Source of the DNA: Hanleya hanleyi
Taxonomy: Eukaryota; Mollusca; Polyplacophora; Lepidopleurida; Hanleyidae
NCBI GenBank assembly: GCA_036873755.1
Contig: JAVTVY010018931.1
Location: 1 to 64,000 of the forward strand
DNA: 64,000 bases
Direction: 5' to 3'
A model generated the notes under the pieces. That model was given only the letters and a program-made list of their open reading frames with translations. It had not been told where the DNA came from and made no database searches. Below are positions 34,330-45,067 of this stretch, piece after piece (position 1 is the first letter of the stretch; every line of letters begins with the position of its first letter). The translations under genes and the position numbers were made by a program.

Positions 34330-35690
34330 GTGATAGAATGAATGATTAGAAAATTCAATGACTACCATGTATACAATCATCCAGTACTGTGTATCTGTTA
34401 TCTGTTGTGACTGCAGTTCCCCGGTCAGATTACCTGCACTATGATTATTACCAACTGCTTTCACTGATTGCAGTAATTTCCCATTTGAGATATAGTGTAC
34501 CTGTAAATTTGATAGTAATAAAGTACACGCAGTCGCTTGTGGTTGTGACAAAATTATGATACACGTGTGTCCTTGTAGGTAGTGCAGGAACATATTTTAC
34601 TCACATTTTATACATCATTTTGGAATATAATATTTGACCATTATGGGCTTCCATACCAAGTCTATACAGCATGGTTGCATGCAGTTTTACTGTTTTCTTG
34701 ACCGTTACTTGCAGGAAGCTGGTTCTCTCACAGATTATGTGGCATCATTCAGAATCTACGCATTCATTCCTATACTTGCAAAATTTTCCATTTACCTGTT
34801 ACATCACCTTTGAATCTTTTATTTACTAGTTTACCTACTACATGTACAGTACATCAGATTTAATGATATATCTGTAATGCGAATTGGCATATATTTCACA
34901 GGATTGTATGTGTTGATTAGGTACCATGGAATATTGTTGTGCAGGTACATGTAATTTTGTTTAAACAGTCTAATATTTATATGGAAGTACATGTATTTTG
35001 TAGTGCATGTTATTTTGTACAGCCCTATTTCTGGGAGATTATACAGTCAGTACTGCCAAGATTAAAAGATAATATTAGTCCAGCTAGAGATTTCATGTGA
35101 CAATATGTTGACAACTTGCACTTTGTCAGTTGTACAGCCATGTAATATACATGATACAGTATTCACATCTAACATCTAGGGTCACTGTCTCAATGATTTA
35201 TAGCTGAATGCCTATAGAGAATTAGACAGCAATACACTAACTGATATGTGTGCAAGACTATATATGTCGGGGACCAAACTGATAAATCTTGTTGACACGA
35301 AATCTGTGTTTTGTTGTTGATAATCTTCTAAACTGTCACAAGTTTACTCGGAGTGCTGAGGCAGTATCTGAACAGAGTGTGGTAATCTCTCTAGTAATTC
35401 AATCCCCCCCCATAAAAATTCAATCAGCTGTTCAAATAAATTTGATCACCCTCTAAAATCATTGAAATGATGAAGAAATAATGGATTATCTGCATGCTTT
35501 TGAACCATTTTGTAAAACTTCATGTTCCAATAAATTTGATCACCCCCTGACTTCATAATGCAAAATTTAACTTCCTGTGATTGAATTATTAGAGGGGTTA
35601 CTGTACATTCATACTTGTATTTTGGGTTGAATCATTCAATTTGATCCATTCTTCTCTCTCTCTGAAGAATGTGGTGGAGAATGTAAACAA
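34330..35690. other. intergenic, no recognised feature
   Basis: AT-rich unique-looking sequence; AATTTGATCACCC occurs twice (35441, 35533). Confidence 0.5.
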
Positions 35691-35699
35691 AAGTGAAAA

Positions 35700-35982
35700 A
35701 TTAAACATTTATAATCAATGTTACTATTTATTATCAAATCAAACCTGCTATTGCTATGCCTATATCCTCCTCCAGGAGATCCGATTAAAAGTCATCTCCC
35801 CTTAGGGAGCTCAGTCGGGTTACTCTGCTCCATGTGCTCACATGAAAACCTCTTTCTTTCTACTGCAGCCTGTAGTGTGTGTCTATGCAAGGCCGTAAAG
35901 TGAGAGGTAGGATGGGTGGGCAATCAAAGCAATAGCAGGTTTGATTTGATAATAAATAGTAACATTAATTATAAATGTTTAA
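35700..35982. repeat. inverted repeat at the 3' end of the DIRS element
   Basis: About 54 bases at 35700-35753 (with TTACTATTTATTATCAAATC and AAACCTGCTATTGC) are inverted at 35928-35982. The terminal repeat 35790-35860 lies in the loop. DIRS elements carry complementary internal regions near the 3' end, used in forming a circular intermediate; this may be that structure or a terminal palindrome. Confidence 0.7.
35790..35860. repeat. DIRS inverted terminal repeat, 3' side
   Basis: Matches 42465-42537 in inverted orientation over about 70 bases with only a few differences, for example CTCTGCTCC against CTCCGCTCC. Confidence 0.9.
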
Positions 35983-36482
35983 TATTTATTGCTCAAATCT
36001 TCACCTGCTATTGCTATGCCACACTACCAACAGATGGAGGTAGGGACCTCGGCCTTGTTGTAGTTCCTGTAGTTTTGCAGAGTAACTCGTGTGATAAGCA
36101 ATGTAAAACGGAAAGAAAAGTACATACCAGGCAACTTTTGAATACAAGGTGTCCATCTTATACCATAGTCTTAATTGCCGTCTTACACCAACTCTCTGTA
36201 CTTTAATCCCTTGTTACTGACACGAATATACCTAAAAGTAATACTCACTGATGTGTCCGGTCTTGTAAGATGTCTTGTGAGTTGGCTGCTGGCGGACTTG
36301 CTGAGGCGATCATGTACTGTGGTGGACATGTAAGTTGGCCGACTAGCTGCGACGATGCTGAAAGTTGGTTGACTTGCTGCGATGATAAACTCCCCTTGTT
36401 TGGAAAAGCTACTGGACCACATGCTGGGCAGCCACCAGCGGCCCAAGTGTGGTCACTCTATCTGATTGTACTGACATGTCTC

Positions 36483-38690
36483 TCAGATAGAAGTCGGTAA
36501 AAGTTGAATTGGCACTCCAAGCACAGGATTGGACAATGTCATCCAAGGATAAGTTCTTCCATAAAGGCCATGATGTAGCGATGGCACGAATCTCATGGGA
36601 AGAAGCGGAGGCCAGAATGGGGGAGTGTCAAGGGCGAGTTGATATGTCCACTTAATGGTCTTCAACCAAGAAGCCACTGTATTCTTGGTGATGTCACGAA
36701 CTGCAGCTGGCTGAAGAGACGGGAATAACAGTCGATGAGATCCCCGAATAGGGTCAGTACGACTGAGGTAGTGACGAATAGCTCGTACAGGATGTCGTCA
36801 TCAAGGCCACGAACAAAGTCTGTTAATGCAGGGATAGAGTACAAACGTTGAGCACAAGGACCTTGGCGCACAGCCTCATTTTTGGCGATGAACTCTGGAA
36901 CGGGACGAAAAGAGATGCGAGACTAATCTGCCGTCCAGGTCAACGACTTTCTCTCCCGAGCGTGAAGCTCGGATACTGTAAAACATGAAACTTTCACGAC
37001 ATGAAACTTTCGCGATTTTTCAATTTTAAAAAATTCGCGACATGAAACTTTCGCGATTCTATCTGTTCCAGAAAAGAAAATAATTTACAAATATATCATA
37101 CTAATAGACATGGGAAATACATACCGGGGGCGGCAAAATCGGCAAAGCCATGTGTATTCACATGTGGGTGCGCTCATTATGGTCGTTTCACAGTATCAAC
37201 ACCAGTCTAACAAAAGGCAGTTTCCTGACTGTTGGGGGCAACTTATTTCAATCCCGCTGTTTCAGCCTTAAAAGGAATTCCCGTCGGTAAACAAACCCCA
37301 TATCGCGAGATATCATGCAGATACAGTTGTCATTCGAACTCCGCTAAAGTAAATAAATACCGCACAGAAGAGCTCCAGTCGTTAGATCTCGGCGGGAATG
37401 GAGCTTTCAAAGCCCCCCTAATAGACCAGTTCACCGCGTGGTATGGAGATATTGTTTCGGAAGGGCTGAGAAGTGAAAAATCTGTACAGGATATCAAAGT
37501 TGACTTGAAACTTTCCACATTGAAACCTAAACACGGGATGTGGATGGTGAAGGCCCAAGAACAACTCAGAAACAACACGTCTGCTATCCTGTAGTGTTTC
37601 AAAACAACCGGCATCAAGGCGGCATACGAGGACAATGTCGATCGTTTCTAGTATTACATTTGCTTCACATAGGTAAGTCTTGGGACTAATGCAGCAGAAG
37701 TAATTGTACTAGTATACTCTTACATTAAACTGTATCCGGTGCTTTAAACAGTCGCTTCTGAATAAAGCTTAGGCGGTGAGACCATTAAAACTGTACTAAT
37801 GTCGAAAACAATTGCTCTCATCACCTTTCTCTGTCGTTGTTATTGCGTTCTTGTGTTCGCCCTTGTCAAATGAACATGTTTCTTTCGCGTGCATGAAACT
37901 TTCGCGATTTATTCCAATCGCGAAAATCGCGTAAGTTTCATGCACGCGAAAGAAACATGTTTTACAGTACTCTAGAAGCCAAATCGAAGGCTGAGAGGAA
38001 AGCAGTCTTGTAAGAAACAGCTTTAATAGAGGCTAGAGGTTCGAAAGGTGGACGAAGAAGAGCACTAAGAACCACTCCAATATCCCACTTCGGTAACAGT
38101 TGTCGAGTACGGCGAGACTGTAATGCGAAGGCATGTAGGAGAGCAGAGATGTCATTCAGACTAGTGTTGATACCGGTCGAAAGACGTAAAACCCTAGCCA
38201 AAGCTGACCGGTACCCCTCAATGGTGCTGATTTGAAACCTATCTCGATATAGGTGAAGGAGGAAGTCCGCTACTAAGGAACGAGAGGCAGTGTTGGGATC
38301 GATGTCACGTTCTCGGCACCAGTAGATGAAATAAGCCCACTTAGATTGATAGAGCTGCGATGTGGAAGATTGATTGGCTGAAACCATCGTCTCTGCAACT
38401 TCTGCTGAAAACCCTTGGTCTGTGAGTGCACCCTGGATAGTCTGCAGACGTGTAAGTTGAGCCACCGCGGGTTGAGATGGATTATCCCGTGCGGTTGACG
38501 CAACAGGCGTGGCCAAACTGGAAGGCGTCGTGGAGGGGCGGTGAGAAGAGGAACCAGAGCCGGAAACCACGGACGACGAGGCCACCACGGAACCACAAGC
38601 AGGATGACGCAGGCGTGCTGAGCAATCTTTTGAAGAACTTCCTGAAGCAGGGCAATGGCAGGCTAGGCATAGGATCATTGCCGGCATCAT
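36483..38690 (-). pseudogene. DIRS tyrosine recombinase, interrupted
   Basis: The N-terminal part (38690 down to 37970) has an Ala/Ser/Pro-rich start, then a SAM-like region (YQSKWAYFIYWCRERDIDPN, FLLHLYRDR, TIEGYRSALARVLRL) and ends in DLASR at the nested insertion. It resumes at 36973 with SELHARERKSLTW, meets a TAG at 36923-36925, and after frame changes shows HEIRAIATSW (the HxxR box, near 36575-36600) and TDFYLRDM (the catalytic Tyr, near 36485-36500). Arg, HxxR and Tyr are thus all still recognisable, but the gene is dead. Confidence 0.85.
36976..37967. mobile_element. 992-bp DNA transposon nested in the DIRS recombinase, TA target duplication
   Basis: Ends CTGTAAAACATG and CATGTTTTACAG are exact inverse repeats flanked by TA (36974-36975, 37968-37969). 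Subterminal CATGAAACTTTCGCGATTT is repeated several times in both orientations. Removing the insert and one TA restores the surrounding frame in the recombinase arginine box (ASRVSEL), which proves insertion after the DIRS element arrived. Inside, 37232-37594 (+) is an open frame of 120 codons, possibly transposase-derived, with DLKLSTLKPKHGMWMVKAQE. I recall similar C-terminal sequences in invertebrate transposon proteins but cannot name the family. Confidence 0.85.
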
Positions 38691-38842
38691 TGAAAACTGT
38701 TGACCGCTTCTCTCTTGCAGGAAACAAGCCTATGTTTATGTATACTATGATTGTTTTGAATTTGGTGCTAATACTGTTATATGGAAATTGAATAGGTCTT
38801 TGGATTATGGATGCGGATTTTCTCTAATGGACGACGGCTGAA

Positions 38843-40322
38843 TTATGAATGACGGACCAGACGCTTGTAATAGTATGCAAGGAAGTTGTCCCAGCTGATC
38901 GATAGAGCATCGATGGCGAAGGCTTCAGGGTTCAGAATCGGGCTGACGAAGAGGGAGAGCTGTGCATTGTTCCTCGTCGCAAACAGGTCGATCAAGAAGG
39001 ACTCCCAAATGCTGGTGATGCGATGGAAGACCTCCGGATGAAGCTGCCATTCAGTCTGAAGCACGGTGTCGGGACGAGAAAGGCAATCCGCCAAGACATT
39101 GAGCCGACCCAGAACATGGCGAGCAGTGAGATGGCAGTGATGTATCAGAGCCCAGTCGAAAAGATCCCACACCAGACGAAACGTTGAGGAAGATCGGGTG
39201 GTACCCATCTTGTTGATGTGAGCAATGACAGTAGAGTTGTCCGTTGCGATGAGAAGGGACGAATTCAGGAGAAGACAACTCCAATGCTGAACTGCTAGGA
39301 TGACTGCCTTCATCTCCAGAAGGTTGATATGAAGTCTGGCATCCAACATCGACCATCTGCCAGACACCTCTAGGTCGTCCAAATGGGCTCCCCAACCAGT
39401 CCCGGAAGCATCGGTGTAGAGATGGTAATCCGGAGTCGGAGGTTGGAACGGAACTCCCCGCATGACATTGTGGTGGGACTGCCACCAAATCAGATGTGGT
39501 TGTGGAGACGTCAACACCGACACTAAAGGATTGAGGGATGACGTCTGAAGATAAGGAAACAGATGGTACTGCAGTGGCTGAACTTGGAGACGTCCGTAAT
39601 GAGTCAGGTCCTGCGTGGATGCGAGTAGCCCTGGAAGGCTTTGCCAAAGCTGAAGAGGCTGAAGAAGTTGATGACAAAAACTTTAGTACCAACGTCTGAA
39701 TTTTGATTCAACAGTCCTCCGGGGGACGTACCAGTTGATGACGAGTGTCGAAAACTGCCCCAATGTAACGATGAAGTTGTGCTGGTACCAGCTCTGACTT
39801 CTGAGGGTGAGGAATGAACCCGAGATGTTGCAGAATAAGCAGAGTGAACCGGATCGGAGCATTGAGAAGAGACTTGTCCGCCGCCCACATGAGGATGTCG
39901 TCTATGTAATGCCCCGTAGATGGAGAAACGCTATGACTGGAGAAGTGATCTGGCAGAAGTGAAGGACGAGGTCGAGAGATGAGTCTGGGTTGGGAATGGA
40001 AGTTGAAGAGGAATCCATTTCTTAATGTCTCGAGAACCCAGACGTCGTCTGTAATGAGCTGCCAATTCTCCCAGAAGTGTTGCAAATGGCCGCCGCCGAC
40101 CTGATGACTGAAAGGGCGGGCAGATGAGTCTATGATATGCAGATGTGAGATGGAATGCAGATAGTCACTTGGTGGAAGCACCTCTCCCTCTGAAAGACTT
40201 CCCACGCGTGGTGCGTCGACCACAGGAACGTGAAGACTTGTCGAAGGGACGAAAATTACCAGGAGGCAAACCCTCTCATTGGGTAGACCTGGATGCTCGA
40301 TTCCGATTTGACCTCCGCTCAA
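38843..40322 (-). pseudogene. DIRS reverse transcriptase/RNase H with internal RT deletion
   Basis: Upstream (40322 to about 39708) the pre-RT region GGGHLQHFWENWQLITDDVW is followed after only about 45 residues by HYIDDILMWAADKS, then HLGFIPHPQKSELVP. In intact DIRS RT these motifs are separated by well over 100 residues, so most of the fingers and first palm motifs are deleted. After frame changes RNase H is well preserved at 38843-39523, with YTDASGTGWGAHL, INLLEMKAVILA, IATDNSTVIAHINKMG and ADCLSR giving its acidic residues. The element cannot reverse-transcribe itself. Confidence 0.85.
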
Positions 40323-40360
40323 AGGAAAACGCTGGACGCCGAGCCGCTGCGGAAAGGAGT

Positions 40361-42362
40361 CTAGAAGTCCTCTCCAGACTCGATTGCGTTGTTGAAGACA
40401 AACTTAGAAGTTAACGGCTCATGCAACAGTTGGTTTTTAGCAAAAGCCAGAACTTCGGACTTGGTGTCGCGAAGCAATGCTCTTCGCTGCGCTGGAAGAA
40501 GCGAGACATAAGAAAAAACACCTGCCTCAATGACCTGACGATTAGACTTGTTGAGTGTGTCAATAAAACCTCGTAAGTAGGTGAGGCGACCAGGAGACAA
40601 AACAGCCGAACCATCAGATCGGAGTATGGCAGGATCTAATGTAAGACGAGATGTAGCAAATAGAAACTAGTCCGTGTACGACGTAATACATTGAATGGCA
40701 AGCAACATCTCCAGAAGATTATCAACAACTTTGACGGAGAACCCAAGGGAAGACGATTTAGAAATCTTCAAAACTTGGTCCAAATCCCGATCGCATCTAG
40801 GAGGTTTGTCTGGAAGCACGCCATCATGAAGTTGGTAAAACGAAAATGTGGGTTTCTTAAACTTGTTGTCGTCCTCAAGCCGACGTTCAAAGACAACACA
40901 ATTAGACGCCCAAGCCGGAGACGGTGCACAAGTAAAGGATGTCGCTGGTGAATCGGACAAAATGGCGGAAGAAGCCGCTGTCGCACACTTAACTCTAGAA
41001 CGAGAAGATGAAGAGACAGCAGTAGTAGTAGGTTCGGGCATCTCAGGAACGAGAGCCAAAAGAGCCTCCATCTTGTCTTCAAATGATAACGAAGACGCAT
41101 GTACAGATTTGTCAGAAGAAGACAAAGAATCCAGACTAGAAGACTTAGACGTTGAAGTCGAGCGACATTCAGGAGAAAAGTCGTCGGGGACCTCGATGAG
41201 AAGCAGACAAGAAATGATCAAGAGAATGATCTCGAAATGGTGTCCGGGAATGTCGATCTTGACGATCTCGATAAGGATGTGTAAGAAAACGACGTGGTGA
41301 ACCAAGAGCACGGGAACGGCGTTGTGGCGTACGGGAACGATGTACAGGTGTATGAGAATGACGTGCCGACGTACGGGAACAGCGTTGTGGCGAACGAGAA
41401 CAACGTACAGGTGTATGAGAACGACGTGACGGCGTACAGGAACGTCATTGTGGTGAATAAGAATAACGTAATGGCGAACAGCGTTGCGGAGAACAAGAAC
41501 GGCGTTGTGGTGTACGAGAACGTCGCTTAGGTGAACGGGAACGACGTTGTGGCGTACAAGAACGACATTGTAAGAAATCAACTGAGGTTGAAACCGTAGG
41601 CTGATGTAAATCCGAAACTCGAAGAGTCGCAGTGGAATCCGAACGAGCAGCCGTAGTCCGCGGAGCTGTTTTGGACAAAACAGATGTAGAAGAAAGCCGA
41701 GATTTAAATCGCAGAGGCGAAGTCGAAATCCGTTGCAGCTTTTTCTTTTTCATAGTACTAGACTGTGAAAGGACATCTGACAATAGATTGGGTGAAGTCG
41801 AAACCCGCGAAGCTGAAATCTTTTGTTCGCCGATAACAAAAGATCACTCAGGGAAGGCCGGTCGCCACTTGGAGACGGGATCCTTTGTTATCCCAAACAA
41901 AGAAACGGACCTGGACTTAGTCTGGGTCGTGGTGATAAGAACTCGTCTGGCGGCTTGGGGACTGATTTCCACCTGTCTAACTTTACGACTAGGGGGGACT
42001 CTAATAGATGAGGAAAGTGACATGGTAGGACTGAGAAGATGAGATACTTCCAGACGTGAACTAGGAAGATCTTCATTAAATTTAAAATCGCCGATGAGAG
42101 CAATTTCATTTTGATGTCTCTCGTCGGCAGATAAACTAAGATCCTCAGAAACACGTAACAAGAACGCACGCCTAGCCTGGGCATAATTCTTCCAGGTAGA
42201 GTCGTCCCAGTTCAGGCACTCCAGACATGTGGCCTGCCGATAACAAAGATGTCTTTTGCATGAGAAGCGGGTCGAATGGGAATCCAAAACAGACCAAGAA
42301 TGACGACAAGAACGGCAAGATTTAAAATTTTCATGGACTGTAAGATCAGACATTGTGACCAA
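40361..42362 (-). pseudogene. DIRS Gag-like ORF1, fragmented
   Basis: The first piece (42362-41844) begins with SDLTVHENFKSCRSCRHSW and has CKRHLCYRQATCLECLNW, a Cys/His pattern typical of DIRS ORF1. The middle (about 41580-41230) is an SR-like repeat (RSRTPQRRSRSPKRR in one frame) whose reading is broken several times. The region to 40667 has RSTSTSKSSSLDSLSSSD. The last piece (40600-40361) has TYLRGFIDTLNKSNRQVIE and EVLAFAKNQLLHEPL. The antisense frames are shadows. Confidence 0.7.
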
Positions 42363-42464
42363 ATAATCTGCAAGTAGTTAGCTAAAGAAAATAACCCTAG
42401 GTTACGACTAAAACTAGAAATAACAGGAACTCTTTCAAACACGTCTACACACGTGCAGATGCAG

Positions 42465-42537
42465 GAAGAAAGAGGAGGTTTTCATGTGAGCACATGGAGC
42501 GGAGTAACCCGACTGAGCTCCCTAAGGGGAGATAACT
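42465..42537. repeat. DIRS inverted terminal repeat, 5' side
   Basis: GAAAGAGGAGGTTTTCATGT through CTCCCTAAGGGGAGATAACT is the inverse of the left repeat and lies just upstream of the Gag-like start (42362). Confidence 0.9.
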
Positions 42538-42544
42538 TATTCTC

Positions 42545-43195
42545 ATATAACATGACCGTTTCCTATGGGAGAAAGCCATTGTAGAAAAATTGTCTACCAT
42601 GAGCTGACGTCGTGCCGTTACGTCACACACTATTTTCATCGTCTGCTTGTTACAATGTTACTGTTTAGTGTCAGTCGACTAGCACTGAGTGAACTTTCAC
42701 GATACAGTATATGCCGAATGTTTCAACAATATTTCGACAATTTCGGTGTCATTAAAGTAGTGTATTACTTATAAAAATCTTGTTCTCTTTTATTCAGCGT
42801 TTGTAGCCTGGGTGTGATTCGGCCCATTCATGGATCAAAGTGCCCAATAGTAGTATTTCGCGTTTGATCTGGTTTGCGCTTACAACATCGTCGGTCGGAA
42901 ATGGGACGTCAGCCTTTATTTTAGCTTCTCTGATAAGTTATATGAGAAAAAAGCTCTCACACTCGTTCATTTCTAGACGACTTTTCCCACGACTTTTCTA
43001 TTGACCATTATAAGTTTAGTCTGGCCCTCCCATGCAGTTTGGATTATAACATGGACCAACGGTGACATTAAAACGTCACTGATGGGTCAAGTTTAGCTCT
43101 GACATCATTCCATTTCAGTATATTATCTTGAATGGGGATGTTATCTGATCCAGTTGAGTAAAACAAACAGAAGAGAATGAGTTTAGAAAAGTGAT
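42545..43195. other. intergenic, no recognised feature
   Basis: Separates the DIRS 5' terminal repeat from the probable 3' UTR of the minus-strand gene. I see no gene. Confidence 0.4.
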
Positions 43196-43198
43196 GGC

Positions 43199-43204
43199 TT
43201 TATT
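43199..43204 (-). terminator. candidate polyadenylation signal of the TLDc gene
   Basis: TTTATT on the plus strand reads AATAAA on the minus strand, 1.86 kb after the stop at 45068. Other signals are closer (for example near 45036 and 44719), so the choice is uncertain. Confidence 0.3.
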
Positions 43205-45067
43205 TCCTTCCATTCTTTGAAGTTGAACTCTAACTCATTAACATACACTTGAATACGTGTAACATTGCACTCCTTCCACTAGATTATACATATTCGTACA
43301 AATATACAAATTTTGACTGCTCCTGATCAATTTGACTTCATATACATGTAAACTACATTGCAGCCCAGGTTAACGGAAAGTGTATGTACATTTATACAGC
43401 TTACTTTTGCCTTCTGTATTAGTAATATAACGTATCTCCAAAATATGTAAAGTGAGGGTGATTAATTGCCATATGCCAGGTTGGAGTTCCAGCGGAGGCT
43501 ATGCTACCAGGACAATTCTGCTGGCTCAAGGGGGGCTTGTAGTGCTCTACTTATTTAACCTGGGGCAGCAATTTGAACTCGTATAGCCAGTTTATATTAC
43601 AACAATGAAATCAAATTTCTTCCATAAAAAACAAGCTTCACAGCATCAACAAACAGTCGATTTCATGTTCTGGAGATACTGTAATATACTGGAATATTGT
43701 AATATACTTCAAGACAGTAGTATCTGAGACGAATATAAATATAATTGTGTCCCAGGTAGTATCAACAAAGAAACACACAATTCTGCAACACACTGGACAT
43801 GGATGTGCACGGTAGAGGCGGTCTATTTGAGTTGTATACGCTCTTTCTGAATAGATCTAGTCCGAGGAGAGAAAGGGCATACATGACCTTCATTGTAATG
43901 ATGAAAAGTAAACATTCTGGAGCTTTCCCAATTTTCAGTTTTAAAGTGACCCTCCATGAGTTACCATAATAATGTTGTTTTGTGTTAATATGTATTTAAC
44001 CCTCAAGCACTGGTTAAAGGTTACCTATTTTCTAATCCTGGTAACCTGCAACAGCTTTTCTGAGACCATGTTGCAGTATGGGCCTGAATACGCATATATA
44101 AATATGACAGTAATACATATGGTGAATCCTGACAATAGTCTCACACATCCTTTATGAAGTTGTTTTGATCATCCTAGTACACAGAATACCCAAACTTCCA
44201 CAAGATCCTTTCACACGTTTAAATAATATGTGGAGAAAAACAAAAACTGGTAAATATCCCATGAAAGTATCACATTATGTGTCATAAATTAATCATAGGA
44301 AATTCTGATGTCCGGTATGTTCCAACTCTAATCCAGCATGCCCATGAAATAATAGGGGGAGAGTATTTGACCCCCCTTTCCCCTGTATAATAAATTTAAT
44401 TGTACAGGGTAAAATCAGGTAAGTCCATTATGGGTGCCACTGCCGCCTATCCTCATTATTATAAATAGTATTCCAGTACCCCCGGCATACTCTCGCCCCA
44501 CCCTATCCCGCGCCACACCTATGCGACCCGCTGTGTCGACCCATTCTACTGTAGGGTGCCAGCCTGGCCCATGGAATCTCCGGTAGTGAAAACCCCAGGT
44601 CTCTCGCCCCACCCTATCCCGCGCCACACCTATGCGACCCGCTGTGAGTGAAAAGCGGAGTAGGAGTAGGACACGCCACGGATTATACTAGTAGTGATAG
44701 TGATATTTTCTACTGTGTTTATTTATACAAAGTTTCTGCTGATAATTTAGGTTGAATAAATATATTCTGCACATTATTTCAAGTAACAAGGCCCAAGAGA
44801 TGAACAATTTTCCTGGTTATATTTATACAAGTAGCACCAAGATGGAGCCATCTCCGTGAATACTGTAAAGCAGCCTAGTATTCTAGTATGTACAATTGGA
44901 AGTTTGATCAGTTTATCATTCTAATTATTGGTCGCAGAGGATACCCAGAGGTACATGTAGTTGATTGAGGGATTACCACTTAGAATGGCTGGTCTGATCT
45001 GAATACCTCCCCATTCTACCCTTCATCTGGATTGTTTATTCACTGGTTAATAGTTCGTGTTGATGGA

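Larger units (their letters stand above)
35790..42537 (-). mobile_element. DIRS-type tyrosine-recombinase retrotransposon, degenerate
   Basis: Inverted terminal repeats bound it: 35790-35860 (CTCCCCTTAGGGAGCTCAGT, CATGTGCTCACATGAAAACC) and its inverse at 42465-42537. Between them, read on the minus strand, are a Gag-like region with a Cys/His N terminus and SR-rich middle, RT with YIDD, RNase H and a tyrosine recombinase. This order and the inverted repeats distinguish DIRS from LTR elements. Breaks include frameshifts in Gag, a large deletion in RT, a stop in the recombinase and a 992-bp nested insertion. Confidence 0.9.

Noticed and set aside
41294..41530. Plus-strand frame rich in YGNDVQVYENDV repeats
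   Set aside because: Antisense of the SR-rich part of the DIRS Gag region.
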